Below are positions 18,484 through 26,549 of a stretch of 64,000 nt of DNA, piece by piece. Position 1 is the stretch's first letter; the number at the start of each line of letters is the position of its first letter. A model generated the notes under the pieces. It ran no database searches. It was not told the origin of the DNA and saw only the letters and a program-made list of their open reading frames with translations. This stretch comes from Ramlibacter paludis (lineage in GTDB: Bacteria > Pseudomonadota > Gammaproteobacteria > Burkholderiales > Burkholderiaceae_C). Where the stretch lies: contig NZ_JAKLTM010000004.1 of assembly GCF_022012305.1 (NCBI RefSeq), positions 248,001 through 312,000 on the forward strand, given 5' to 3'. Made by a program: the position numbers and the translations under genes.

Positions 18484-18897
18484 ATGTTTGCAGCCTTCTC
18501 CAGACTGATCGCCTTTTCGACGCTTTCCTGCCTGCTGCTGGCCCCCGTGCTGGCGCGGGCCGACACGGCCGCCGGCGCGAAGATGGTCCCCACCCGCGGC
18601 ACGCCGGCGCAGGTCGAGGGCACCTGGTGCGGCATCGGCCTGCTGCACGAGTTCACCCTGCAGATCAACCAGCAGTACCAGGCCTTCGAGGCGCGCCTGT
18701 CGCGCAAGAACAAGGTGCGCGAGATCACCGGGCAGATCAAGGGCGACACGCTCATCACCGACCCGCAGCGCAACGTGGTCCTGGTGCTCAAGGCCATGAA
18801 CGACGAGCTGCGCATCACGCAAGGCACCGGCCAGTTCGCCCTGGCGCAGGGCCAGGGTTTCGCGCGCGCGCGCAGCGGCGGTTGTAGCGGTACCTGA
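18484..18897 (+). CDS. Secreted hypothetical protein, 137 aa
   Basis: A signal peptide at residues 1-27 (LIAFSTLSCLLLAPVLARADTA) is followed by a soluble domain with GTWCGIGLLHEFTLQINQQYQAFEARL and a Cys near the end (SGGCSGT) that could pair with the first. The alternating hydrophobic pattern suggests a beta-barrel or lipocalin-like fold. Function unknown. It begins 10 bp after the membrane protein gene and ends six bp before the EamA gene, so 17566-19809 may be one transcript. Confidence 0.6.
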   Translation: MFAAFSRLIAFSTLSCLLLAPVLARADTAAGAKMVPTRGTPAQVEGTWCGIGLLHEFTLQINQQYQAFEARLSRKNKVREITGQIKGDTLITDPQRNVVLVLKAMNDELRITQGTGQFALAQGQGFARARSGGCSGT

Positions 18898-18903
18898 GCC
18901 GGC

Positions 18904-19809
18904 ATGAGCTGGCTCTGGGTGCCCATCGTCCTGTTCGGGGCGCTGGCCCAGACGGCACGCAACGCGGCGCAACGCTCGCTGGTCGCCCAGGCCGGCACCC
19001 TCGGCGCCACGCTGGTCCGCTTCCTCTACGGCATTCCCTTCGCCGCACTCGCGGTCGCGGTGCTGCACGCGCTGCCCGCCACGGCGGCCCCGGTGCCGCA
19101 CTTCCACGCGGGCTATTTCTTCTGGTTGGCCCTGGGCGCGCTGGGACAGATCGCCGCCACCGCCTTCATGCTGGTGGCGATGAAGGAGCGCAACTTCGTC
19201 ATCGGCGTCGCCTATTCCAAGACCGACGCATTGCAGGTCGCGCTGTTCGGCACGCTGTTCCTGCGCGAGCTGCCCGGCTGGGTGACCCTGCTGGCGATGG
19301 CCCTGGCGACCGCGGGCGTGATCCTGCTTTCGCTGCCGCCCGGACGCGGCGGCGAGACGCGCGCCTGGACCGGCCGGGCGGCCTGGTTCGGGCTGGCCTC
19401 GGGCGCGGGCTTCGCGATTTCAGCGGTCGGCTATCGCGGGGCCGCGCTGCAGTTGCCCGGCGTGTCGGCGTGGTTGATCGGCGCCTGGGGCGTGCTGTTC
19501 GCGCAGGCCTTCCAGAGCGCGCTGCTGGGCGGCTGGCTGCTGCTGAAGGCGCCGCAGGCGCTGCGCGCGCTGGTGACCGCGTGGAAGGTGTCGATCGTGG
19601 CCGGCGGCGCGGGGGCGCTGGCATCGCTCTGCTGGTTCACCGCGTTCGCGCTGACCACGGCAGCCAACGTGCGCACGCTCGGCATGGTCGAAGTGGTGTT
19701 CAGCTATCTCGTCTCGCGCCGCCTGATGCAGGAGAAGCTCTCGCGCGCCGAACAAGGCGGGCTGGCGCTGGTGGGCGTGGGCCTCCTTTGCCTCGGCTTG
19801 GCGGTGTGA
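18904..19809 (+). CDS. EamA/DMT-family transporter
   Basis: 301 residues with about ten transmembrane helices in two repeats, the fold of drug/metabolite transporters of the inner membrane. Typical features are the N-terminal WLWVPIVLFGALAQTARNAAQRSL and the repeat ends VLFGTLFLRELPGWVTLLAMALATAGVILL and VSRRLMQEKLSRAEQGGLALVGVGLL. Substrate unknown. Lies just upstream of dbpA on the same strand with 24 bp between. Confidence 0.8.
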   Translation: MSWLWVPIVLFGALAQTARNAAQRSLVAQAGTLGATLVRFLYGIPFAALAVAVLHALPATAAPVPHFHAGYFFWLALGALGQIAATAFMLVAMKERNFVIGVAYSKTDALQVALFGTLFLRELPGWVTLLAMALATAGVILLSLPPGRGGETRAWTGRAAWFGLASGAGFAISAVGYRGAALQLPGVSAWLIGAWGVLFAQAFQSALLGGWLLLKAPQALRALVTAWKVSIVAGGAGALASLCWFTAFALTTAANVRTLGMVEVVFSYLVSRRLMQEKLSRAEQGGLALVGVGLLCLGLAV

Positions 19810-19833
19810 CGGGCACCAATGAGAAAATGCGGG

Positions 19834-21228
19834 ATGACCGATCCCGCCGCGGCTGACCGCGCCTTCTCCTCCCTTCCCCTCGCCGCGCCCGTGCTCGCCA
19901 ACCTCGAGCGCCTGGGCTACGCCACCATGACGCCCATCCAGGCCGCGGCCCTGCCGCTGGCGCTGGCCGGGCGCGACCTCATTGCGCAGGCGCGCACCGG
20001 CAGCGGCAAGACCGCCGCCTTCGCGCTCGCCTTGCTGCAGCGCCTGGACACGCGCCGCTTCGACGTGCAGGCGCTGGTGCTGTGCCCGACCCGCGAACTC
20101 GCCGACCAGGTGACCACCGAGATGCGGCGCCTGGCCCGCGCCGAGGACAACATCAAGGTGGTGACGCTCGCCGGCGGCGTGCCGCTGCGCAACCAGGTCA
20201 ACTCGCTGGCCCACGGCGCGCACGTCGTCGTCGGCACGCCGGGCCGCGTGCTCGATCACCTGGGCCGCGAAACCCTCCAGCTCGATGCGCTGAACACGCT
20301 GGTGCTCGACGAAGCCGACCGCATGCTCGACATGGGCTTCCACGACGACATGGTGGAGGTCACCAAGCGCTGCCCGAAGGACCGCCAGACGCTGCTGTTC
20401 TCCGCGACCTATCCCGAGGGCATCGCGGAACTGGCGGCGCGCTTCCTGCGCCAGCCCGCCACCGTGAAGGTGGAATCGCAGCACAGCGCCGCGCAGATCG
20501 AGCAGCGCTGGTACGAGGTGCGCGAGGACGAGCGCCTGCCGGCCGTCTCGCGCCTGCTGGACCACTTCCGCCCCGCCAGCAGCCTGGCCTTCTGCAACAC
20601 CAAGGCGCAATGCAAGCAACTGGTGGAGCTGCTGCAGGCGCAGGGCTACAGCGCCCTCGCCCTCTACGGCGACCTGGAGCAGCGCGAGCGCGACCAGGTG
20701 CTGGTGCAGTTCGCCAACCGCAGCGCATCGGTGCTGGTGGCGACCGACGTTGCCGCGCGTGGCCTGGACATCGCGAGCCTGGCCGCTGTGATCAACGTCG
20801 ACGTGACTCCCGACGCCGAAGTGCACGTGCACCGCATCGGCCGCACCGGCCGCGCGGGCGAAAGCGGGCTGGCGCTGAATCTCGCGAGCCTGGACGAAAT
20901 GGGCGCGGTGGGCCGCATCGAACAGCTGCAGGGCGCGCCGTCGCAGTGGTATCCGCTGGCGGAACTGAAACCCGCGAGTTCCGAGCGGCTGCTGCCGGCG
21001 ATGGCCACGATCCACATCCAGGGCGGTCGCAAGGAGAAGATCCGGCCGGGCGACGTGCTGGGCGCGCTCACGGCCGACCTCGGCTACAGCCGCGAGCAGG
21101 TCGGCAAGATCGACGTCAACCAGTTCTCGACCTATGTCGCGGTCGAGCGCGGCATTGCCCGCGAAGCGGCCAAGCGGCTGGACGGCGGCCGGATCAAGGG
21201 AAAAGGTGTGAAGGCCCGGCTACTTTGA
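19834..21228 (+). CDS. dbpA: ATP-dependent RNA helicase DbpA
   Basis: 464 residues from ATG 19834 (MTDPAAADRAFSSLPL); an in-frame start five codons earlier is possible. DEAD-box motifs in order: Q motif, ARTGSGKTAA (I), PTRELADQ (Ia), VLDEADRMLDMGF (II), FSATY (III), and ATDVAARGLDI and HRIGRTGRAG (V, VI). The C-terminal 75 residues (GGRKEKIRPGDVLGALTADLGYSREQVGKIDV) form the DbpA RNA-binding domain, which recognises hairpin 92 of 23S rRNA during 50S assembly. Confidence 0.93.
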   Translation: MTDPAAADRAFSSLPLAAPVLANLERLGYATMTPIQAAALPLALAGRDLIAQARTGSGKTAAFALALLQRLDTRRFDVQALVLCPTRELADQVTTEMRRLARAEDNIKVVTLAGGVPLRNQVNSLAHGAHVVVGTPGRVLDHLGRETLQLDALNTLVLDEADRMLDMGFHDDMVEVTKRCPKDRQTLLFSATYPEGIAELAARFLRQPATVKVESQHSAAQIEQRWYEVREDERLPAVSRLLDHFRPASSLAFCNTKAQCKQLVELLQAQGYSALALYGDLEQRERDQVLVQFANRSASVLVATDVAARGLDIASLAAVINVDVTPDAEVHVHRIGRTGRAGESGLALNLASLDEMGAVGRIEQLQGAPSQWYPLAELKPASSERLLPAMATIHIQGGRKEKIRPGDVLGALTADLGYSREQVGKIDVNQFSTYVAVERGIAREAAKRLDGGRIKGKGVKARLL

Positions 21229-21251
21229 GTAAAGCTTGCACGGCTCATAGG

Positions 21252-21262
21252 TTCCTACACGG
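21252..21262 (+). promoter_or_regulatory. TTCCTACACGG motif (recurrent in window)
   Basis: Copy of the recurrent motif, 46 nt upstream of the TTG start at 21309 and pointing toward it. Confidence 0.35.
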
Positions 21263-21308
21263 AATGAGCATGGACACGCACGGGCGTTGAAGGTACAAGG
21301 AAGCAGCA

Positions 21309-21647
21309 TTGCAGGCATTCGCGAGCACGCACATGACCTTCGGCACCCTGCTGTACCGCTACTTCTTCTTCGGCTGGCTGTTCAAGGACGTCAACCGGGG
21401 AAACGTGTTCGAGCGTTCGGCGGCCTGGCGCCACAACCGCCAGCAGGCCCGCTGGCTGCCCACCTACATGCGGCGCTGGCTGTGGTGCGGCATCGTGCTC
21501 TACGGCCTCGGCGGCATCGTCGAATGGCTGTTGCATGCCCCGGGCTTCTCCGTCCTCTTCTACGTGCCCAGCGCATTGAGCGTGCCGGTCAACGCCGTCA
21601 TCGGCGCGGCGTGGGTGGGCCTGCGGGTGCTGCCGGCGCAGGTCTGA
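21309..21647 (+). CDS. Small membrane protein, 112 aa, unknown
   Basis: Two hydrophobic helices: residues about 57-78 (LWCGIVLYGLGGIVEWLL) and 83-108 (VLFYVPSALSVPVNAVIGAAWVGLRVL), with a basic cytoplasmic N-terminal half (WRHNRQQARWLPTYMRRW). TTG 21309 is chosen because AAGGAAG lies seven nt upstream; ATG 21333 (MTFGTLLYRYFFFG) is the alternative. The last 50 bp overlap the end of the LysR gene on the opposite strand. A CCTACA motif precedes it. Confidence 0.6.
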   Translation: MQAFASTHMTFGTLLYRYFFFGWLFKDVNRGNVFERSAAWRHNRQQARWLPTYMRRWLWCGIVLYGLGGIVEWLLHAPGFSVLFYVPSALSVPVNAVIGAAWVGLRVLPAQV

Positions 21648-22587
21648 GCCCGCCTTCCTTCCCCTCTTCTTCCACGCCCAGTCCCGCCACGTTGCGGCGC
21701 GCGTGCTCCGCCAGGTAATCGACGAAGGCGCGCGTGCGCGCCGGCAGGAACTTGCGGCTCGGCAGCGCGGCCATCAGGCTGATGCGGTTGGTGATCCAGG
21801 GCGCCAGCACGCGCCGCAACTGGCCGCTGCGCAGCATCGGCGCCACCAGGTCGACGGCCTGGCTGCTGATGCCGGCGCCGTCGACCGTGGCGCGCAGCAG
21901 CGTGTCGGTGTGGTTGGCCATCAGCACCGACGGAACGTCGACTTCGATCCGGCGGTCGCCATCGGTGGGGTCGATCATCGCCATGGGGCGCAGCCGCATG
22001 CCGGGCATGCGCAGGCGCAGGCAGCGGTGCCGCATCAGGTCCTCGGGCTGCAGCGGTTCGCCGTGCGCGAGCAGGTAGCCCGGCGCCGCGCAGAAGATCG
22101 TCTCGGCATGGTGGATGGTCCGCACGACGGCCGTCGAATGCATCGGGAGCAGGTCGTTGACGACGGCCACGTCGTAGTCCTCCACGTTCGGGTCCGCCAG
22201 GTCCTCCACGTGCACGTCCAGCACGATCTCCGGATAGCGCCGCTGGAATTCCGCCACGGCCGGGCCCACCAGGTGCGTGGCCAGCACCGGTGATGCCAGC
22301 ACGCGGACCGTGCCCGTCATCTCGCGCGAATGCGCGTGCACCATGGCGTCGGCCTCGTCGATCTCGCCCAGGATCGCGCGCAGCCGCCCCAGGTACACCT
22401 CGCCCGCGGGCGTCAGCGCCAGCCGCCGCGTCGTGCGCTGCAGCAGCCGCACGCCCAGGTGCTTTTCGAGGTCGCCCACCAGCCGCGTGACCACGGCAGG
22501 CGCCAGGTCGAGCTTGCGGGCCGCCGCCGCGAAGCCGCCCTCGTCCACCACCTGCTGGAACACCCGCATCGATTGAAGCCTGTCCAT
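21598..22587 (-). CDS. LysR-family transcriptional regulator
   Basis: 329 residues. The N-terminal winged helix-turn-helix is MDRLQSMRVFQQVVDEGGFAAAARKLDLAPAVVTRLVGDLEKHLGVRLLQRTTRRLALT, the closely conserved LysR pattern (given in part). The effector-binding domain covers residues about 90-295. The C-terminal 25 residues are Pro/Ala-rich and extend past the usual 300-residue end. Strong inverted repeats in its own upstream region suggest autoregulation and control of the divergent DUF4148 gene. Effector unknown. Confidence 0.88.
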   Translation of the reverse strand: MDRLQSMRVFQQVVDEGGFAAAARKLDLAPAVVTRLVGDLEKHLGVRLLQRTTRRLALTPAGEVYLGRLRAILGEIDEADAMVHAHSREMTGTVRVLASPVLATHLVGPAVAEFQRRYPEIVLDVHVEDLADPNVEDYDVAVVNDLLPMHSTAVVRTIHHAETIFCAAPGYLLAHGEPLQPEDLMRHRCLRLRMPGMRLRPMAMIDPTDGDRRIEVDVPSVLMANHTDTLLRATVDGAGISSQAVDLVAPMLRSGQLRRVLAPWITNRISLMAALPSRKFLPARTRAFVDYLAEHARRNVAGLGVEEEGKEGGLRPAPAAPAGPPTPRR

Positions 22588-22604
22588 ACACCTCTTCCTT
22601 ACGC

Positions 22605-22627
22605 CTGATTATTGCGTAATCAGCAAT
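22605..22627. promoter_or_regulatory. Palindromic operator candidate for the LysR regulator
   Basis: CTGATTA-TTGCG-TAATCAG (22605-22623) is a perfect inverted repeat, overlapped by ATTGC-N7-GCAAT (22611-22627). It lies 18 bp upstream of the LysR start and between divergent genes, the usual place for a LysR recognition site. Confidence 0.6.
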
Positions 22628-22767
22628 ACAAGCTTGAGTCTGACACTGTTTTTTGATCGGACTGCAAGGAATACAGTTCATCCATCGCCACCGACGCAGT
22701 CAACCAGAAAGCGCCCGGCGAGCGGACCCGACATGTCGCCGAGCCCGGACTCCTCAAGGAAAGCATC

Positions 22768-23136
22768 ATGAAGACCTCTCGTATCGCCCTCGCCACCGCC
22801 GTCCTCGCCACCGCCGCTTTCGGCGCCATGGCCGATGAAGCCGACGGTTCCCAGTACGCCGTGCAGTTCAACGGCGCCAAGACCCGCGCCGAAGTGCAAG
22901 CCGAACTCGCGCAGTTCAAGCAAGGCGGCGTGAACCCCTGGTCCATCCAGTACAACCCGCTGAACAGCTTCCGTGGCGCCAAGACCCGGGCGCAAGTCCA
23001 GGGCGAGTACATCGCCAGCCGCGACGCCGTCGCCGCCTTCACCTCGGAAGACAGCGGCTCCGCTTACCTGGCGGCCCGCAAGCCGGTGGCGACGACGCAG
23101 TTCGCCGGCCAGCCCGCCGGCAACGCCGCCGAGTAA
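22768..23136 (+). CDS. DUF4148 periplasmic protein
   Basis: 122 residues, a signal peptide (MKTSRIALATAVLATAAFGAMA) followed by the two-part DUF4148 pattern: GAKTRAEVQAELAQFKQGG at residues about 37-55 and GAKTRAQVQGEYIASRDAVAAFTSEDSGSAYLA at about 70-102. Such small proteins are abundant in Burkholderiales; their role is not established. A good ribosome site (AAGGAAAG) precedes ATG 22768. Divergent from the LysR gene and possibly under its control. Confidence 0.85.
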   Translation: MKTSRIALATAVLATAAFGAMADEADGSQYAVQFNGAKTRAEVQAELAQFKQGGVNPWSIQYNPLNSFRGAKTRAQVQGEYIASRDAVAAFTSEDSGSAYLAARKPVATTQFAGQPAGNAAE

Positions 23137-23146
23137 TTCACGTCCA

Positions 23147-23183
23147 GGCCCCTCGCAACGCGGGGCCGCCTGCCTCGGCAGGC
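23147..23183 (+). terminator. Two adjacent hairpins after the DUF4148 gene
   Basis: GGCCCC (23147-23152) pairs with GGGGCC (23162-23167), and GCCTGCC-TC-GGCAGGC covers 23168-23183. No T-run follows, but they separate the DUF4148 gene from the repair operon. Confidence 0.45.
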
Positions 23184-23190
23184 CGGGAAG

Positions 23191-23206
23191 CTGTATGCTT
23201 GTACAG
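23191..23206. promoter_or_regulatory. LexA-type SOS box
   Basis: CTGTATGCTTGTACAG is a perfect CTGT-N8-ACAG palindrome, the LexA recognition pattern known from gamma- and betaproteobacteria. Its last base is the first base of the GTG start codon of the repair operon, so bound LexA would cover the transcription or translation start. Confidence 0.75.
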
Positions 23207-24474
23207 TGATTCTCAAAGACAAGCTCGCGATCCTCGCCGACGCCGCCAAGTACGACGCCTCCTGTGCGTCGAGTGGCGGCGTCAAGCGCAATTCCCTCGA
23301 CGGCCGAGGCCTGGGCTCCAACGAGGGCATGGGCATCTGCCACAGCTATGCACCCGACGGCCGCTGCATCTCGCTGCTGAAGATCCTGCTGACCAACTTC
23401 TGCCAGTACGACTGCCTGTACTGCGTCAACCGAGCCAGCAGCAACGTGCCGCGCGCCCGTTTCACCATCGACGAAGTGGTGCAGCTCACGCTCGACTTCT
23501 ACCGCCGCAACTGCATCGAGGGCCTGTTCCTTTCCAGCGGCATCATCCGCAGCCCCGACTACACGATGGAACAGGTGGTGGAGGTGGCGCGGCGCCTGCG
23601 CGAAGAGCATGACTTCCGCGGCTACATCCACCTGAAGACCATTCCCGACGCCGCGCCGGAACTGCTGCAGCGCGCCGGCCGCTACGCCGACCGGCTGTCG
23701 ATCAACATCGAGCTGCCCACCGAGCAAGGCCTGGGCGCGCTGGCGCCGGAGAAGGACGGCGCGGCGATCCGGCGCTCGATGGCGCGTCTCCGCGTGCACA
23801 TCGACGACGCGAAGGGCGAAGCGCGCGATGCAGCGCGCATTCCCATCGCGTCCGTGCCCGGCGCGAAGCCGGCGCGCGCGAAGGCGCAGGCTTTCGCCGC
23901 CGCCGGCCAGAGCACGCAGATGATCGTGGGCGCGGACGGCGCCGACGACGCGACCATCCTCTCCACCAGCGCGCAGCTCTATGGCGCCTATCGCCTCAAG
24001 CGCGTCTACTACTCCGCCTTCAGCCCCATTCCCGACGCCGCATCCGCGCTGCCTCTGCAGGCGCCGCCGCTGGTGCGCGAACACCGCCTCTACCAGGCCG
24101 ACTGGCTGATGCGCTTCTACGGCTTCGAGGCGGGCGAGATCGCGTCGGAGCGCTCGGGTGGCATGCTGCGGCTGGAGGTCGATCCGAAGCTGGCCTGGGC
24201 GCTGGCGCATCCCGAGAAGTTTCCGGTGGACGTCAATCGCGCGCCGCGCGAACTGCTGCTGCGCGTGCCCGGGCTCGGCGTGAAGGCGGTCGATCGCCTG
24301 CTGCTGGCCCGCCGCGTGCGGCGCGTGCGCTCCGAGGACCTCAAGCGCCTGCACGTGCCGGTGGCCAAGGTGCTGCCCTTCGTGCTGTTGCCGGACCACC
24401 GGCCCGCCCCGCAGGCCGCCGTGACCGCCGCAGCGGCGCGCCCCGCGCCCGCGTTGCAGGGCGCGCTGTTCTGA
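23206..24474 (+). CDS. Putative DNA modification/repair radical SAM protein (TIGR03916 type)
   Basis: 422 residues starting at GTG 23206; the N-terminus MILKDKLAILADAAKYDASCASSGG matches where family members start, so the start inside the SOS box is probably real. The radical SAM cluster is CQYDCLYC (Cys66, Cys70, Cys73). A C-terminal helix-hairpin-helix (VPGLGVKAVDRLLLARRVRRV, residues about 348-370) suggests DNA binding. Family members resemble spore photoproduct lyase-like enzymes and are paired with a UdgX-type gene, as here. The actual lesion is unknown. No normal ribosome site lies close to the GTG, so a leaderless message is possible. Confidence 0.85.
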   Translation: MILKDKLAILADAAKYDASCASSGGVKRNSLDGRGLGSNEGMGICHSYAPDGRCISLLKILLTNFCQYDCLYCVNRASSNVPRARFTIDEVVQLTLDFYRRNCIEGLFLSSGIIRSPDYTMEQVVEVARRLREEHDFRGYIHLKTIPDAAPELLQRAGRYADRLSINIELPTEQGLGALAPEKDGAAIRRSMARLRVHIDDAKGEARDAARIPIASVPGAKPARAKAQAFAAAGQSTQMIVGADGADDATILSTSAQLYGAYRLKRVYYSAFSPIPDAASALPLQAPPLVREHRLYQADWLMRFYGFEAGEIASERSGGMLRLEVDPKLAWALAHPEKFPVDVNRAPRELLLRVPGLGVKAVDRLLLARRVRRVRSEDLKRLHVPVAKVLPFVLLPDHRPAPQAAVTAAAARPAPALQGALF

Positions 24475-24478
24475 AGCC

Positions 24479-25921
24479 ATGCTGGTCCGCCTCGCCAGCG
24501 AAACCGACCTGGCCGGCTTCCGGCAGGAAGCGCGCGCCTTGCTGGCCCGCGGCGTGCCGCCGTCGGAGGTGGTCTGGGCGGCGGAATCCGGGCAGGACGA
24601 CCTCTTTGCCGAGGACGTGCCCGCACCCGCCGGCGAGCCGCGCGCCGCTGCCGTCACCGTGTCGGTGCCGGCCGCTTTCCTCGAGTTGTGCAACACCGTG
24701 GTGCTGCACATCGACCCGCAGCGCTTCGCCCTGCTCTATCGCCTGCTCTGGCGGCTGGCGCGCGAGCCCGGTTTGCGCCACGATCCGCTCGACGCCGACA
24801 TGCTGCAGGCGCGGCAGCTCGCGCAATCGGTGCGGCGCGACATCCACAAGATGCACGCCTTCGTCCGCTTCCGCACGGTGGCCGACGACGACCCGTCGGG
24901 CGAGCCGCTGCACGTGGCGTGGTTCGAGCCCGAGCACCACATCGTCGAAGCGAATGCTCCGTGGTTCAAGCGCCGCTTCGCCAACATGCGCTGGGCGATC
25001 CTCACGCCCCGGCGCTGCGTCGCGTGGGACCGGCGCGAGCTGCACTTCCTTCCCGGCGCCGGCCGCGATGCGGCGCCGCCGCCCGATGCCGGCGAGCAGC
25101 TCTGGCTCACGTACTACCAGAGCATCTTCAATCCGGCGCGCCTGAAGCTGCGGATGATGCAGCAGGAGATGCCGCGCAAGTACTGGCGCAACCTGCCGGA
25201 GGCGCAGCTGATCGCGCCGCTGGCGGCGCAGGCGCAGGAGCGCAGCGGCCGCATGCTGGAAGCGCCGGCCACCATTCCCTTGAAGCGGATTCCCCTGTTC
25301 GCGGCCGTTCCGCAAGCGCCGGCCGGGCCTGGCCTGCCCGCGCTGAACGAGGCGATGCAAGCCTGCCGCGCCTGCCCGCTCGGCGCGACCGCCACGCAAG
25401 CGGTGCCCGGCGAAGGTCCGCTGCAGCCCGGGCTGATGTTCGTCGGCGAGCAGCCCGGCGACCAGGAGGACCTGCGCGGGCGCCCCTTCGTCGGCCCGGC
25501 CGGCCAGTTGCTCGATCGTGCATTCACGCAGGCCGGCATCGCGCGGCAGGAAATCTTCGTCACCAACGCCGTGCGGCACTTCAGCTTCGAACTGCGCGGC
25601 AAGCGGCGCATCCACAAGACGCCGCAGCAGCAGGAGGCCGATGCCTGCCGCCACTGGCTGGAGCACGAGATCGCGCAGGTCCAGCCGCGGGCGCTGGTCG
25701 CACTGGGAGCGACCGCGGCGCGCGCGCTGCTCGGGCGTGCCGTGCCGGTGCTGAAGGAACGCGGGACCTGGCACGCCCGCGGCGACGGCCTGCAGGTTCT
25801 GGTGACGCTGCACCCTTCCGCCCTGCTACGAATGCCTTCGGAGCAATTGCCGGCCGCTTTTGATGCTTTCGTTGGCGATTTGCGGCGCGCGGCAGCCGGT
25901 CCCGCGCCGGTAGCTGGCTGA
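24479..25921 (+). CDS. TIGR03915-UdgX fusion, uracil-DNA-binding repair protein
   Basis: 480 residues, four bp after the radical SAM gene. The N-terminal ~270 residues match the TIGR03915 family, which travels with the radical SAM gene. Residues about 285-470 are a UdgX-type uracil-DNA glycosylase: GEGPLQPGLMFVGEQPGDQED, GRPFVGPAG, TNAVRHFSFELRGKRRIHKTP and LVTLHPSALLR. The KRRIH loop with His379 is the UdgX hallmark; in characterised UdgX this His forms a covalent bond with the abasic site after uracil removal. It acts on chromosomal DNA and is expected to be SOS-induced through the upstream LexA-type box. Confidence 0.9.
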   Translation: MLVRLASETDLAGFRQEARALLARGVPPSEVVWAAESGQDDLFAEDVPAPAGEPRAAAVTVSVPAAFLELCNTVVLHIDPQRFALLYRLLWRLAREPGLRHDPLDADMLQARQLAQSVRRDIHKMHAFVRFRTVADDDPSGEPLHVAWFEPEHHIVEANAPWFKRRFANMRWAILTPRRCVAWDRRELHFLPGAGRDAAPPPDAGEQLWLTYYQSIFNPARLKLRMMQQEMPRKYWRNLPEAQLIAPLAAQAQERSGRMLEAPATIPLKRIPLFAAVPQAPAGPGLPALNEAMQACRACPLGATATQAVPGEGPLQPGLMFVGEQPGDQEDLRGRPFVGPAGQLLDRAFTQAGIARQEIFVTNAVRHFSFELRGKRRIHKTPQQQEADACRHWLEHEIAQVQPRALVALGATAARALLGRAVPVLKERGTWHARGDGLQVLVTLHPSALLRMPSEQLPAAFDAFVGDLRRAAAGPAPVAG

Positions 25922-26027
25922 GCCGCGTGCATCTGGTGACGCAGCTTTGCACAAGCGAACGCTGCGCGACGCAGGCTGGACATTTCCGGGGCGCACCATG
26001 CATGCATCGGAATAGGAGCAGTACCCC

Positions 26028-26546
26028 ATGAAGAAATCAGCCCTCGTTTGCGCCGTGCTCGCAGGCACCCTCGGATTCGGCACCCTGGCCTCGGCCCAGG
26101 ACTGGCGCGGCCGCCGTGACGGCGACCAGCGCACGGAACAGCGCCATGACCGCCAGGACCGCCAGGATCGCCAGGAGCGCCACACGCGGCGTGACGGCGA
26201 CCGCAACTGGAACGGCGGCACGGCGTACCGCCAGCCGGCCCAGGTGTACAACCAGCCGCGCGCTGTCTACAACCAGCCGCGCTACGAGTACAACCAGCCG
26301 CGCTACGTCTACAACCAGCCCAGCTACGGCTACTCCCAGCCGCAGTACTACGGCCATACGCAGCGCTACTACCGCGGCGGTTACCTGCCGCGCCAGTACC
26401 TGGCCAGCAACTACTACGTGAACAACTGGCAGGCCTATCCGGGGCTGTACGCCCCGCCCTACGGCTACCAGTGGGTGGACACGGGCGGCGACTTCGTGCT
26501 GGCGGCCATCGCTACCGGCCTGATAGCCAACCTGCTGGCGCACTGA
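26028..26546 (+). CDS. RcnB-like periplasmic protein with YNQPRY repeats
   Basis: 172 residues. A signal peptide (residues 1-24) is followed by an Arg/Asp-rich low-complexity stretch (RHDRQDRQDRQERHTRRDGDR), then five 7-residue repeats of the type YNQPRYx (residues about 73-107), then the RcnB-like end: YYRGGYLPRQYLASNYYVNNW...YQWVDTGGDFVLAAIATGLI. E. coli RcnB is a periplasmic Ni/Co homeostasis protein; the metal role is not shown here. TAGGAG precedes ATG 26028. The repeats suggest copy-number variation between strains. Confidence 0.75.
   Translation: MKKSALVCAVLAGTLGFGTLASAQDWRGRRDGDQRTEQRHDRQDRQDRQERHTRRDGDRNWNGGTAYRQPAQVYNQPRAVYNQPRYEYNQPRYVYNQPSYGYSQPQYYGHTQRYYRGGYLPRQYLASNYYVNNWQAYPGLYAPPYGYQWVDTGGDFVLAAIATGLIANLLAH
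26244..26347 (+). repeat. 21-bp tandem repeat coding YNQPRYx
   Basis: About five degenerate copies of a 21-bp unit beginning TACAACCAGCCGCGC, inside the RcnB-like gene. Copies 2 and 3 are almost identical; the last two are diverged. Confidence 0.85.
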
Positions 26547-26549
26547 CCG

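Noticed and set aside
26244-26347. 21-bp repeats that could be an intergenic satellite
   Set aside because: They lie fully inside the RcnB-like reading frame and keep its frame.
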